Shown: positions 1 through 5,258 of the stretch, one piece after another
Position numbering within the stretch: the first letter of the stretch is position 1
Layout: the number at the start of each line of letters is the position of its first letter
Assembly: GCA_021161995.1 (NCBI GenBank)
Contig: JAGGZO010000074.1
Location: 1 to 7,571 of the forward strand
Direction of reading: 5' to 3'
DNA: 7,571 bases
DNA from: Candidatus Aenigmatarchaeota archaeon
GTDB lineage: Archaea > Aenigmatarchaeota > Aenigmatarchaeia > CG10238-14 > SpSt-28
Translations under genes and position numbers: made by a program
Notes under the pieces: model-generated
Database searches by the model: none
The model's input: the letters and a program-made list of their open reading frames with translations, nothing else
Told to the model about the DNA's origin: nothing

Positions 1-123
1 ATTATTAACCGTTTAATTAAGTCTATGGAAACGATTATAGATCGTTTGTTAGCTATGATAGTTAAGAAGATTACCTCTCCCAAAGAGATAGTGCATGGGG
101 ACGTTGCGGCTGATAAGGACTAG
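1..123 (+). CDS. C-terminal end of an unrecognised protein (partial, 5' end outside window)
   Basis: Frame 1 of the + strand is open from the first base to a TAG at 121-123 and gives 40 residues. The other two + frames stop within the first 15 bases. The - strand frames checked also stop. The visible peptide begins with an amphipathic, probably helical stretch (IINRLIKSMETIIDRLLAMI) followed by a short polar tail rich in K, D and A. That is a plausible end for a helical or coiled-coil protein, but no family can be named from so little sequence. It faces the PaaK-like gene, with 35 bases between the two stop codons. It could be a chance open stretch, although the composition looks protein-like. 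Confidence 0.5.
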   Translation: MINRLIKSMETIIDRLLAMIVKKITSPKEIVHGDVAADKD

Positions 124-124
124 T

Positions 125-168
125 AAAGAAATATCATCATTGATTACTTTCTCAAGAATTATTTCTTT
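125..168. terminator. Possible bidirectional terminator between convergent genes
   Basis: AAAGAAAT at 125-132 and ATTTCTTT at 161-168 are perfect 8-base inverted copies around a 28-base loop. They lie where the partial + gene and the - strand PaaK-like gene converge, and T-rich stretches follow on the + strand. Archaeal termination mainly needs T-rich tracts, so the T richness matters more than the hairpin. The pairing is all A/T except one G-C, and could be chance. Confidence 0.25.
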
Positions 169-1478
169 TCTAGTAGAATTATCTTTCCAGTTTTTTTGTT
201 CTTGAAGATTTTATGATTAATCACCTTTGTTTTAAAACCTGTAATTGTTCTTGGGATTTTTTTGTTCACGTTTTTAATTCGTTTCTTTGTTTCTATATAG
301 ATCGTTGCTGTTTTAATGCTTTCGTTTATGAAAATTTGATATTTTATTATGGAGTTTATATCGTCTAATACATTCTGAAACTTTTCTAATAACATTCTTT
401 GTGTTAATAATTTTTTCTTTTTCTTTATACTATGCTCATATCTACCCTCTATTCTTTTTATATACACAGGAAGGTTAATTCCACACTTGTGTTCCATTTG
501 ATCATGGTCTGCTTTCGTTGCATAATCACCAATTTCATATCTTATTAATGGCATGGCTTTGTTGACAAAACTTGTTAGTAGAACTTTACCTGTTTCTCCA
601 TAATCTACTTCCTCAAATTTATCATCTGTTATCTCAACAAACACAGCATCTGCATCTATATGATAACCATTCCTTTCTTTACATTCCCACGCCATTTTTA
701 CAGATTCGCCTGATCCATATTGGTCATATACCTTAGTATCGAATGCATTCTCTATTTTTTTCCTCATCTTTTCTGTTAATAATTCCGCATGAGTTATAAT
801 CAGCTTTGGTTTGAATCCTATGTCTATATTTTCTTTTAGTATGATTCTTGACATTATGTATAGGGCAGATGGGTAATAGTAGATATATTCTGGTTTTATT
901 TTCATTATAAGTTCAAGCTGTTTTTCTTCAGTCCAACTTATAGGAACATAAATTTTTCTGAATAAACCAAATGAATGATAAACTGATCTATCAGGATATT
1001 TTTTCCACCAAAAATAAAGCAACGGTTTTGTCGGTTTATATCCAATATTCATCAGTGCTCTTGTGTAAACAGAATCTAAATAATACTTTGCTGCATAGTT
1101 CAGGTATATTCTGAGAGGTTTTCCTGTTGTACCTGACGTAGACCTCATGAATAAAAACACATTTTTAAATTCCATTATGTCAGTGTAATCTCTAAAATCT
1201 ATTGAGATAAAATCGTTATAGTTTCTTTTTATTATCTGTTTGTTTATTGGCGGTATTTTTCCTATATCGTCTAGTGTTTTCAGTTTTGATGGGTGAAAAC
1301 CATTCTTTTTCCAGTATTTTCTGTAGAATGGTACATGCTTGTATGCATATTGTACTATATTTTTTAACTTTTTTAGTTGGAGCTTTTGTATGAGTTCTTT
1401 TTGTTTGAATTGAATTGAAAGAACCCTTTTCAAATTGTATAACTTTATAGTGTCAGAAATTATTGGTAAATCTCTCAT
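159..1478 (-). CDS. PaaK/CapK-like adenylate-forming enzyme (phenylacetate-CoA ligase family)
   Basis: This 439-residue protein belongs to the ANL adenylate-forming superfamily, in the PaaK/CapK/coenzyme F390 synthetase-like branch. Visible motifs are the phosphate-binding loop RSTSGTTGKP (112-121), the YDQYGSGE segment (251-258) that contacts the adenylate, RYEIGDYA (313-320) with the ribose-binding Asp, the hinge-like IEGRYEH (343-349), and a C-terminal TGK (430-432) that could supply the catalytic lysine. Known members activate a carboxylic acid with ATP to an acyl-AMP; the acyl acceptor is often CoA. CapK-type homologues are common in surface-polysaccharide clusters, but no glycosyltransferase lies here. 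The substrate therefore cannot be assigned, and F390 synthetase is not supported by context. The ATG at 1478 has a TATA-like box about 25 bases upstream and no Shine-Dalgarno, suggesting a leaderless message. It lies 36 bases after the TIP49 stop on the same strand, so it may also be read through from there. Confidence 0.85.
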   Translation of the reverse strand: MRDLPIISDTIKLYNLKRVLSIQFKQKELIQKLQLKKLKNIVQYAYKHVPFYRKYWKKNGFHPSKLKTLDDIGKIPPINKQIIKRNYNDFISIDFRDYTDIMEFKNVFLFMRSTSGTTGKPLRIYLNYAAKYYLDSVYTRALMNIGYKPTKPLLYFWWKKYPDRSVYHSFGLFRKIYVPISWTEEKQLELIMKIKPEYIYYYPSALYIMSRIILKENIDIGFKPKLIITHAELLTEKMRKKIENAFDTKVYDQYGSGESVKMAWECKERNGYHIDADAVFVEITDDKFEEVDYGETGKVLLTSFVNKAMPLIRYEIGDYATKADHDQMEHKCGINLPVYIKRIEGRYEHSIKKKKKLLTQRMLLEKFQNVLDDINSIIKYQIFINESIKTATIYIETKKRIKNVNKKIPRTITGFKTKVINHKIFKNKKTGKIILLEKK

Positions 1479-1496
1479 ACTACTATTAATTGAGTG

Positions 1497-1508
1497 AAAT
1501 AAATTAAA
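1497..1508 (-). promoter_or_regulatory. TATA-like box for the PaaK-like gene
   Basis: Read on the - strand this AT-only stretch gives TTTAATTTATTT, centred about 25 bases before the ATG at 1478. That is the spacing of an archaeal TATA box to a leaderless start. It sits inside the 36-base gap after TIP49, and chance is possible in such AT-rich DNA. Confidence 0.4.
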
Positions 1509-1514
1509 AAAGAA

Positions 1515-2873
1515 CTAATAATCAAGGAATTGCTTCTCATATTCCTTTAAGTACTTACTGGATCTTTTTACATCGACAAATAGCTTATTTGCTTTTTCTA
1601 TATGCTCTTTTTTTATCTTTTCTAAATCCGATTCTTTAGCTATTATACTTGCTGGTGCTAGTAATTGAATAGCATGTCTCAAGCTGGTTTCTAAACCAAT
1701 CTTTGTTAACAATTCTATCGCTTCATCTTCTATCTCAACTTTTTCTGTCTTGGCTCTTATCTTTATTATCTCCTTTATCTCTTCTTGATTATACGGTTTT
1801 GTTGTGATAATAAGAATCCTATCCAACAAATCTATTGGCATTGCATGTGGAGATGTTTGGTCAGTACCTCTTATTTTTGCAATTCCTCTGTTCGTTGCGA
1901 ATATTATTATTGGTGCCAATTCTTGCTCCAATGCTCTATTTAGAAATGCGTACGTTTCTATGTCTAGTAACGAGCATTCATCAATGAATATAACACCCGG
2001 TACTAATTCGCCTTTACCATCTTTTATTAGTTGTCTAACAAATTCATCTACTTCCCTTCTTATGTCTTCGTCAATCTCTTTTCTTTGTGCTCCCAGGAAT
2101 AAACTTAAGAAATCTACTCCACTTTTTGCTCTTGCTAGGTCTAGCTGATGTAATGTGACGACATAGACAAATTCTTTCTCCTTTAAGACTTTGCCGTCTG
2201 GTATTGGTACTGGCTTTTGTCCTGTTAGTTCAAATTTTTCTTTTTTGACTTTTTCAGTACTTGGTCCTAACTTTGCTAATCTCTCTCCTTCGACGTCTAT
2301 TTGTATCACATCTCCTTCTTCAATATTTTGTTGAACAAGCTGAACCGCAAACGTCTGATCCATGCTGAGTTTTTTCTTTTCTTTTTTTGTTGCTAGCTCT
2401 ATCGTTGCCGAAACTGGGACTTGGTAGTAGGGATTGTATGGATGAGGTTGTTTCTGTATATCTATGCTTTTAATAACACCTTCGTATATTTTTCTAACTT
2501 CTCTTATTCTAACACCTATAGCTTTTCTTAATGCCTGTGTTAAGAATTCAGTTTTCTTTACTTCGCTACTATAAATTTCACTAGCTGCTAAATGAACGAA
2601 AGGAACATCTTTGCCAAGTTCCTTAGCTATACCTATTGCTATGGATGTTTTACCTGTTCCCGGTGGACCTGCTATTAAAACAGCTCTACCTGCAAATCTT
2701 CCTTCTTTTATGAGCCTAACAACTATACCAGCTGCTTCTCTAGCTTCTACTTGGCCAACAAAACCATCTCCTATTCTTTTTGCCTTTATGCCCTCTAAAC
2801 CGAGTCCGGTTATATGACTATGTGCTGCTATCCTTTCAAACTCTTTTATTTCATCTATTTCCTTTATCGTCAT
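1515..2873 (-). CDS. TIP49/RuvB-like AAA+ ATPase (archaeal RuvBL homologue)
   Basis: A 452-residue homologue of eukaryotic RuvBL1/RuvBL2 (TIP49, pontin/reptin). The diagnostic N-terminal HSHITGLGL lies near residue 20. Walker A GPPGTGKT is at 69-76, and Walker B (IFIDE) has D298 and E299. Sensor 1 FATNRG contains N328, the putative arginine finger is in DLLDRIL (R352), and sensor 2 SLRHAIQLLAPA contains R399. Residues from about 125 to 235, between Walker A and Walker B, form the insertion domain (OB-fold in RuvBL structures). Length matches the family. Eukaryotic members form hexameric rings in INO80/SWR1 remodelling and in R2TP-type assembly; archaeal roles are poorly known, so the function here is inferred. 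The usual DEVH after Walker B reads DECS. An in-frame GTG at 2882 would add three residues, but it lies inside the ribosome binding site GAGGTGG, so the ATG at 2873 is preferred. It is divergent from the methyltransferase and upstream of the PaaK-like gene. Confidence 0.95.
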   Translation of the reverse strand: MTIKEIDEIKEFERIAAHSHITGLGLEGIKAKRIGDGFVGQVEAREAAGIVVRLIKEGRFAGRAVLIAGPPGTGKTSIAIGIAKELGKDVPFVHLAASEIYSSEVKKTEFLTQALRKAIGVRIREVRKIYEGVIKSIDIQKQPHPYNPYYQVPVSATIELATKKEKKKLSMDQTFAVQLVQQNIEEGDVIQIDVEGERLAKLGPSTEKVKKEKFELTGQKPVPIPDGKVLKEKEFVYVVTLHQLDLARAKSGVDFLSLFLGAQRKEIDEDIRREVDEFVRQLIKDGKGELVPGVIFIDECSLLDIETYAFLNRALEQELAPIIIFATNRGIAKIRGTDQTSPHAMPIDLLDRILIITTKPYNQEEIKEIIKIRAKTEKVEIEDEAIELLTKIGLETSLRHAIQLLAPASIIAKESDLEKIKKEHIEKANKLFVDVKRSSKYLKEYEKQFLDY

Positions 2874-2878
2874 CAATA

Positions 2879-2885
2879 CCACCTC
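2879..2885 (-). promoter_or_regulatory. Shine-Dalgarno site that decides the TIP49 start
   Basis: On the - strand this reads GAGGTGG, a strong match to the archaeal 16S anti-Shine-Dalgarno. The GGTG core lies 6 bases before the ATG at 2873-2871. The alternative GTG start (2882-2880) is part of this motif, so it is unlikely to be used. Confidence 0.75.
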
Positions 2886-2935
2886 TTATTTTTTGAATGA
2901 TAGTGGATTATGTGTTTTGTTATCCATTATTTTGA

Positions 2936-2950
2936 TTAGTTTTATAAAGG
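2936..2950 (-). promoter_or_regulatory. TATA-like box for TIP49
   Basis: The - strand reads CCTTTATAAAACTAA. The TATA core TTTATAAA (2941-2948) is itself palindromic. It lies about 70 bases before the ATG at 2873, predicting a leader of roughly 45 bases, which suits a gene with a Shine-Dalgarno. The block TATAAAACTAA is repeated in inverted orientation at 3031-3041, and this box directly abuts the inverted-repeat arm at 2951-2962. Confidence 0.45.
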
Positions 2951-3010
2951 AGGCAGACATAATTTATTTTATGATAATAGAAAAAATTTTAAAAATACTT
3001 ATGTCTGCCT
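2951..3010. repeat. 12-base perfect inverted repeat in the divergent TIP49/methyltransferase promoter region
   Basis: AGGCAGACATAA (2951-2962) and TTATGTCTGCCT (2999-3010) are exact reverse complements separated by 36 bases. Inside, TATTTT (2965-2970) can pair with AAAATA (2992-2997), extending a potential stem. The arms are richer in G and C than their surroundings. The second arm is followed on the + strand by TTTCTTT, so a + transcript would resemble a hairpin plus U-tract, but no + gene lies upstream. The position between two opposed promoters favours a shared operator, with a structured RNA or a mobile-element remnant as alternatives. Confidence 0.75.
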
Positions 3011-3030
3011 TTTCTTTAAAGACTGCTAAA

Positions 3031-3041
3031 TATAAAACTAA
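3031..3041 (+). promoter_or_regulatory. TATA-like box facing the methyltransferase gene
   Basis: TATAAAACTAA here is the exact inverted copy of 2936-2946 on the opposite strand. It would start transcription near 3060, giving a leader of about 45-55 bases to the methyltransferase. A second AT-only candidate, AAAATATAAT at 3081-3090, lies about 26 bases before 3112 and would fit a nearly leaderless start at ATG 3116. Confidence 0.4.
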
Positions 3042-3103
3042 AGTGTTTAATCCTTATTCATAGTAGTTTAAGTTATTATTAAAATATAATCAGTTTATTG
3101 AGA

Positions 3104-3898
3104 ATGGTTGAGTCTATGGGTATCTACACCAAATATTATTTGAAGAGAAAAAAATCCAGAAGAGATTATGAGATAATTTATAGGGTTATTTCATGTCTGT
3201 ATTATTATATTTTTGGTCATACTTTTGGTATAGTTAGGTCTTTGTATCAAATGAAAAGACCAGTCGTAATGAAATTTGATGTATGGGAGGAAGTCAATCC
3301 CATAATGTACGAGACACGACATGTAACAGAGATGATTAGAGAAAACTTTAGACCTAGTAAAGTCCTTTACATAGATATAGAGAAAAAACTTGTAAGGTAC
3401 GCTAAAGAGGTTTTAATAACTGAAAAAATAGATGATGCGATTTTGCTGAATGGAGATATAAGAACACTTCCACTGAAAAATAATTCACTTGATATTATTG
3501 TAGATTTTAGCACTACTGATCATTTGAATGACCGTGATTTTCTCAAAACAATATCAGAAGTTTATAGAGTACTTAAGAATGGTGGAGTTTATATTATTTA
3601 TCATCTCAACAAAGATTATATTCTGATAGATGAATGGAATGAGGCAGTTATGGAGGGATTGATACCTTCTTTTCCTAGAAAGATAGATTTTGTAATTAAC
3701 TTACTTAAAGATATCGGTTTTGAGATAATATATTCTAGATATCTGTGGTCATTCATGTTCGACAGCAATCTGGTGTGGATGTATGTTCTCTCTATTCATA
3801 GACATCTGTTTAGGATATTACCAAAGATTATAAAGTTCAGGTTCTTTAACAGTAAAAGAATGAATCTGTTCTTTGTTATAATAGCAAAAAAATGCTGA
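3104..3898 (+). CDS. Class I SAM-dependent methyltransferase-like protein (Methyltransf_11 type) with non-canonical motif I
   Basis: A 264-residue protein with the middle and end of a Rossmann-type methyltransferase. The second strand YIDIEKKLVRYAKE carries the acidic residue (D91) expected to hold the SAM ribose. NGD (D118) is the adenine-contact region, LPLKNNSLDIIVD (122-134) is the post-II segment, and VYRVLKNGG (153-161) is the hallmark 'RVLKpGG' turn. The C-terminal FFVIIAKK resembles the last strand. The glycine-rich motif I (GxGxG) is missing; KFDVWEEV (57-64) sits where it belongs. From memory, some family members have a similar 'LKTDLxxEA' motif there, so it may still be active. The N-terminal 50 residues are basic and aromatic and could contact membrane or nucleic acid. 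The substrate is unknown. The start is uncertain: TTG 3098, ATG 3104 or ATG 3116, none with a clear Shine-Dalgarno. The stop is 7 bases from that of the convergent Hsp20 gene. Confidence 0.8.
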   Translation: MVESMGIYTKYYLKRKKSRRDYEIIYRVISCLYYYIFGHTFGIVRSLYQMKRPVVMKFDVWEEVNPIMYETRHVTEMIRENFRPSKVLYIDIEKKLVRYAKEVLITEKIDDAILLNGDIRTLPLKNNSLDIIVDFSTTDHLNDRDFLKTISEVYRVLKNGGVYIIYHLNKDYILIDEWNEAVMEGLIPSFPRKIDFVINLLKDIGFEIIYSRYLWSFMFDSNLVWMYVLSIHRHLFRILPKIIKFRFFNSKRMNLFFVIIAKKC

Positions 3899-3905
3899 GG
3901 GGCTA

Positions 3906-4565
3906 TTATTCCATAACTATTTTTAGTTTTCCATTTTTGAATTCTGTCTTTGCTATATGTCTATTCGCTGGTACTGGTATTAAGCTAAAATACGCTTTAT
4001 CTCCTGCAAATGCCTTTACTTCAATTGACTGTTCGAGTTTTTTAATTTCTATATCTTCTTCTCTTTTTACGTCTGGTAAGTCTACTGTGATGATTATTTT
4101 TCCATCTTTTTCTTCTGTTTTAACGTTAGCTTCTTCAGTCACCTTTGGAATCCTTCTAGGTCTGAGTTCTTTTACCTTTGGTTTTTCTTCTTTTACACCT
4201 AATTTTTCTTTTATGTGTGGTTCCAGTTTTTTATAGTCTCCAAATGTTTTTACTTGAACTACGGGTTTTGTGCCAGTTCCACTCTTTATGACTATGCTTA
4301 TACCACCATGCCTAACTTTTGGCTTCCTTTCTATATCTTTCTCTATTCTTTCCATGTCCCTGAATGTGTTAGAAAACATCTCTCTGAACATTTTGTCAAA
4401 ATAACCAAATAAATCATCTATATCACCAAACATTTCATCAAATACATTCTTAGATCTTTTTAGTGCACCAATGTAATATCCGCAGTTTGGGCAGTAGTTC
4501 CAATCTTCTTGCAATGGATATCCGCAGTTTGGGCACCTTCTTATGGTTCTTTTTTTGAATATCAT
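3906..4565 (-). CDS. Zinc ribbon fused to Hsp20/alpha-crystallin domain
   Basis: A 219-residue protein in three parts. First is a zinc ribbon with CPNCG at 11-15 and again at 25-29 (C11, C14, C25, C28). Next is a middle region containing a Phe/Met/Asp-rich helix (about 42-75) and a basic/beta segment with GISIVIKSGTGTKP (88-101). Last is an alpha-crystallin-like domain from about 153 to the end, with the IIITVDLPDVKREEDIEI strand pattern and a terminal FKNGKLKIV, equivalent to the 'F.NGVL.I' signature. The C-terminal IxI tail of typical small heat-shock proteins is absent, so higher-order assembly may differ. Likely a chaperone-like or scaffold protein; this is inference. The - strand GGTGAG at 4574-4569 abuts the first ATG (4568) but places its GGTG core 5 bases before the second ATG (4565), so the latter is chosen; the difference is one residue. 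Divergent from the pentapeptide-like gene, convergent with the methyltransferase. Confidence 0.85.
   Translation of the reverse strand: MIFKKRTIRRCPNCGYPLQEDWNYCPNCGYYIGALKRSKNVFDEMFGDIDDLFGYFDKMFREMFSNTFRDMERIEKDIERKPKVRHGGISIVIKSGTGTKPVVQVKTFGDYKKLEPHIKEKLGVKEEKPKVKELRPRRIPKVTEEANVKTEEKDGKIIITVDLPDVKREEDIEIKKLEQSIEVKAFAGDKAYFSLIPVPANRHIAKTEFKNGKLKIVME
4476..4535. repeat. Exact 18-base direct repeat inside the zinc ribbon
   Basis: ATATCCGCAGTTTGGGCA occurs at 4476-4493 and again at 4518-4535, exactly 42 bases (14 codons) apart. The copies encode the two CPNCGY knuckles of the zinc ribbon. Identity includes third codon positions, which suggests recent internal duplication or gene conversion rather than protein-level selection alone. 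Confidence 0.9.
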
Positions 4566-4568
4566 CAT

Positions 4569-4574
4569 CTCACC
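4569..4574 (-). promoter_or_regulatory. Shine-Dalgarno site of the zinc ribbon/Hsp20 gene
   Basis: The - strand reads GGTGAG directly before ATGATG. The spacing favours the second ATG (4565), as the other two GGTG sites in this window lie 6 bases from their ATG. Confidence 0.6.
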
Positions 4575-4600
4575 AATAATATAACTACCTTATAATTGTT

Positions 4601-4612
4601 TTATTTTTATAG
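4601..4612 (-). promoter_or_regulatory. TATA-like box for the zinc ribbon/Hsp20 gene
   Basis: The - strand reads CTATAAAAATAA, about 40 bases before the ATG. It predicts a start near 4580 and a short leader that includes the GGTGAG site. Confidence 0.4.
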
Positions 4613-4630
4613 TTTCTGAGTACATGAAAA

Positions 4631-4642
4631 TTTTTATAATTT
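4631..4642 (+). promoter_or_regulatory. TATA-like box for the pentapeptide-like gene
   Basis: TTTTTATAATTT lies about 35 bases before the ATG at 4671. A start 26 bases downstream would fall at about 4660, just in time to include the GGTGA ribosome binding site at 4661-4665. Together with 4601-4612 it forms a compact divergent promoter. Confidence 0.4.
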
Positions 4643-4660
4643 CTTTGATAATTACTTTTT

Positions 4661-4665
4661 GGTGA
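4661..4665 (+). promoter_or_regulatory. Shine-Dalgarno site that decides the start at 4671
   Basis: GGTGA with 6 bases between its GGTG core and ATG 4671. The in-frame TTG (4659) and GTG (4662) upstream overlap this motif and are therefore unlikely starts. Confidence 0.7.
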
Positions 4666-4670
4666 ATAAT

Positions 4671-5009
4671 ATGTCAATGGGAGAATACCAGCATAAACTG
4701 TTTAGCTACTCTTATGCCAAGGGACATAAGATAGTTCTAGAGAATGAAAGTATAAGGGAACTTGAGATGAACAGTGCCGATTACGACGAGCTTATTCTAA
4801 AAAATTGTAGGATTGAGTATTTGAATATTAACAAGTTATCTCTTTATAATCTACTTTGGATAGAAGGAACAAGAATAGAAAATGTTGATGGTAAATTGCA
4901 TGAATATCCTGTTGTTGTATATGTCAGTGAAGATAGTTATGTACCGGAGCAATTCATGAATGAACTAAAAAGAAACTCAAAACTCTTTTCGAGAAAGGCT
5001 CTTGAATAG
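4671..5009 (+). CDS. Small hypothetical protein with pentapeptide-repeat-like periodicity
   Basis: A 112-residue protein that I do not recognise by name. Residues 20-64 break into nine consecutive five-residue units: KIVLE, NESIR, ELEMN, SADYD, ELILK, NCRIE, YLNIN, KLSLY, NLLWI. Small or aliphatic residues (I, E, L, A, L, C, L, L, L) occupy position 2 and larger hydrophobics (L, I, M, Y, L, I, I, L, W) position 4. This is the pattern of pentapeptide-repeat (right-handed quadrilateral beta-helix) proteins and would give about two coils. The match to the classical A(D/N)LXX consensus is loose, so short LRR-like or other beta-solenoid folds remain possible. The basic, helical tail (about 94-112) lies outside the repeat. 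There is no signal peptide or membrane segment, so it is probably cytoplasmic. A small membrane protein gene follows closely on the same strand. Confidence 0.75.
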   Translation: MSMGEYQHKLFSYSYAKGHKIVLENESIRELEMNSADYDELILKNCRIEYLNINKLSLYNLLWIEGTRIENVDGKLHEYPVVVYVSEDSYVPEQFMNELKRNSKLFSRKALE

Positions 5010-5031
5010 TTTCTTTATTTTATTTCTCTTT
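5010..5031 (+). terminator. T-rich tract after the pentapeptide-like gene
   Basis: Directly after the TAG at 5007-5009 comes a run of about 22 bases that is almost entirely T, with a few A and C. Such tracts can end transcription in archaea without a hairpin. If it acts this way, the next gene would be partly uncoupled. It also reads as hydrophobic codons (F, L, I), so it may instead encode the start of the next protein. Confidence 0.3.
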
Positions 5032-5043
5032 GAATTTATTATC

Positions 5044-5211
5044 ATGAGCATTGCATTTTTGTCGCTTGGGCTACTTGATATCGTCTCAGGTATACTCCTA
5101 TATCTAGCGGAATTCTCCCCTGGCATAGAAAAAGTAGCTGATTTTCTAGCTCTTGCATTAATTCTAAAAGGATTATGGAGTTTATTCGCATATTTCGCAT
5201 ACCATGAATAA
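5044..5211 (+). CDS. Tiny two-helix membrane protein, hypothetical
   Basis: From ATG 5044 the protein is 55 residues with two predicted membrane helices, about 3-22 and 33-52, joined by a short loop, AEFSPGIEKVAD. The first helix carries GLLDIVSGILL, with a buried Asp (D12) next to a small-residue motif; the second ends in a W/F/Y-rich interface. Short archaeal membrane proteins with a similar LGLLDIxxGI motif exist to my knowledge, but their function is not known. A longer reading from TTG 5002 (69 residues) overlaps the preceding gene by 8 bases and adds a Phe-rich stretch. I prefer the ATG because the added part coincides with a T-rich tract. No clear Shine-Dalgarno precedes either start. 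It ends 47 bases from the convergent S27e stop. Confidence 0.6.
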   Translation: MSIAFLSLGLLDIVSGILLYLAEFSPGIEKVADFLALALILKGLWSLFAYFAYHE

Positions 5212-5258
5212 AAATCATGTAAAGTAGTAATTGTAAAAATAGAACGGGTTTGGGACTT

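Noticed and set aside
159..1478. Specific assignment as phenylacetate-CoA ligase or coenzyme F390 synthetase
   Set aside because: Only the shared adenylation motifs are visible, and no phenylacetate or F420 genes are nearby to support a substrate.
1804..2148. + strand open frame of 114 codons
   Set aside because: It lies wholly antisense to TIP49, whose motifs are unmistakable, and its product is Ser/Ile-rich shadow sequence.
2611..2817. + strand open frame of 68 codons
   Set aside because: Antisense shadow of the TIP49 Walker A region, with no start signal.
2951..3010. Insertion-sequence or MITE terminal repeats
   Set aside because: The element would be only 60 bases, with no transposase and no target-site duplication that I could see.
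3892..4236. + strand open frame of 114 codons overlapping the end of the methyltransferase
   Set aside because: Antisense to the alpha-crystallin domain; the Ser/Phe-rich product is typical of a shadow frame.
4215..4412. + strand open frame of 65 codons
   Set aside because: Antisense to the middle region of the zinc ribbon/Hsp20 gene, with no supporting signal.
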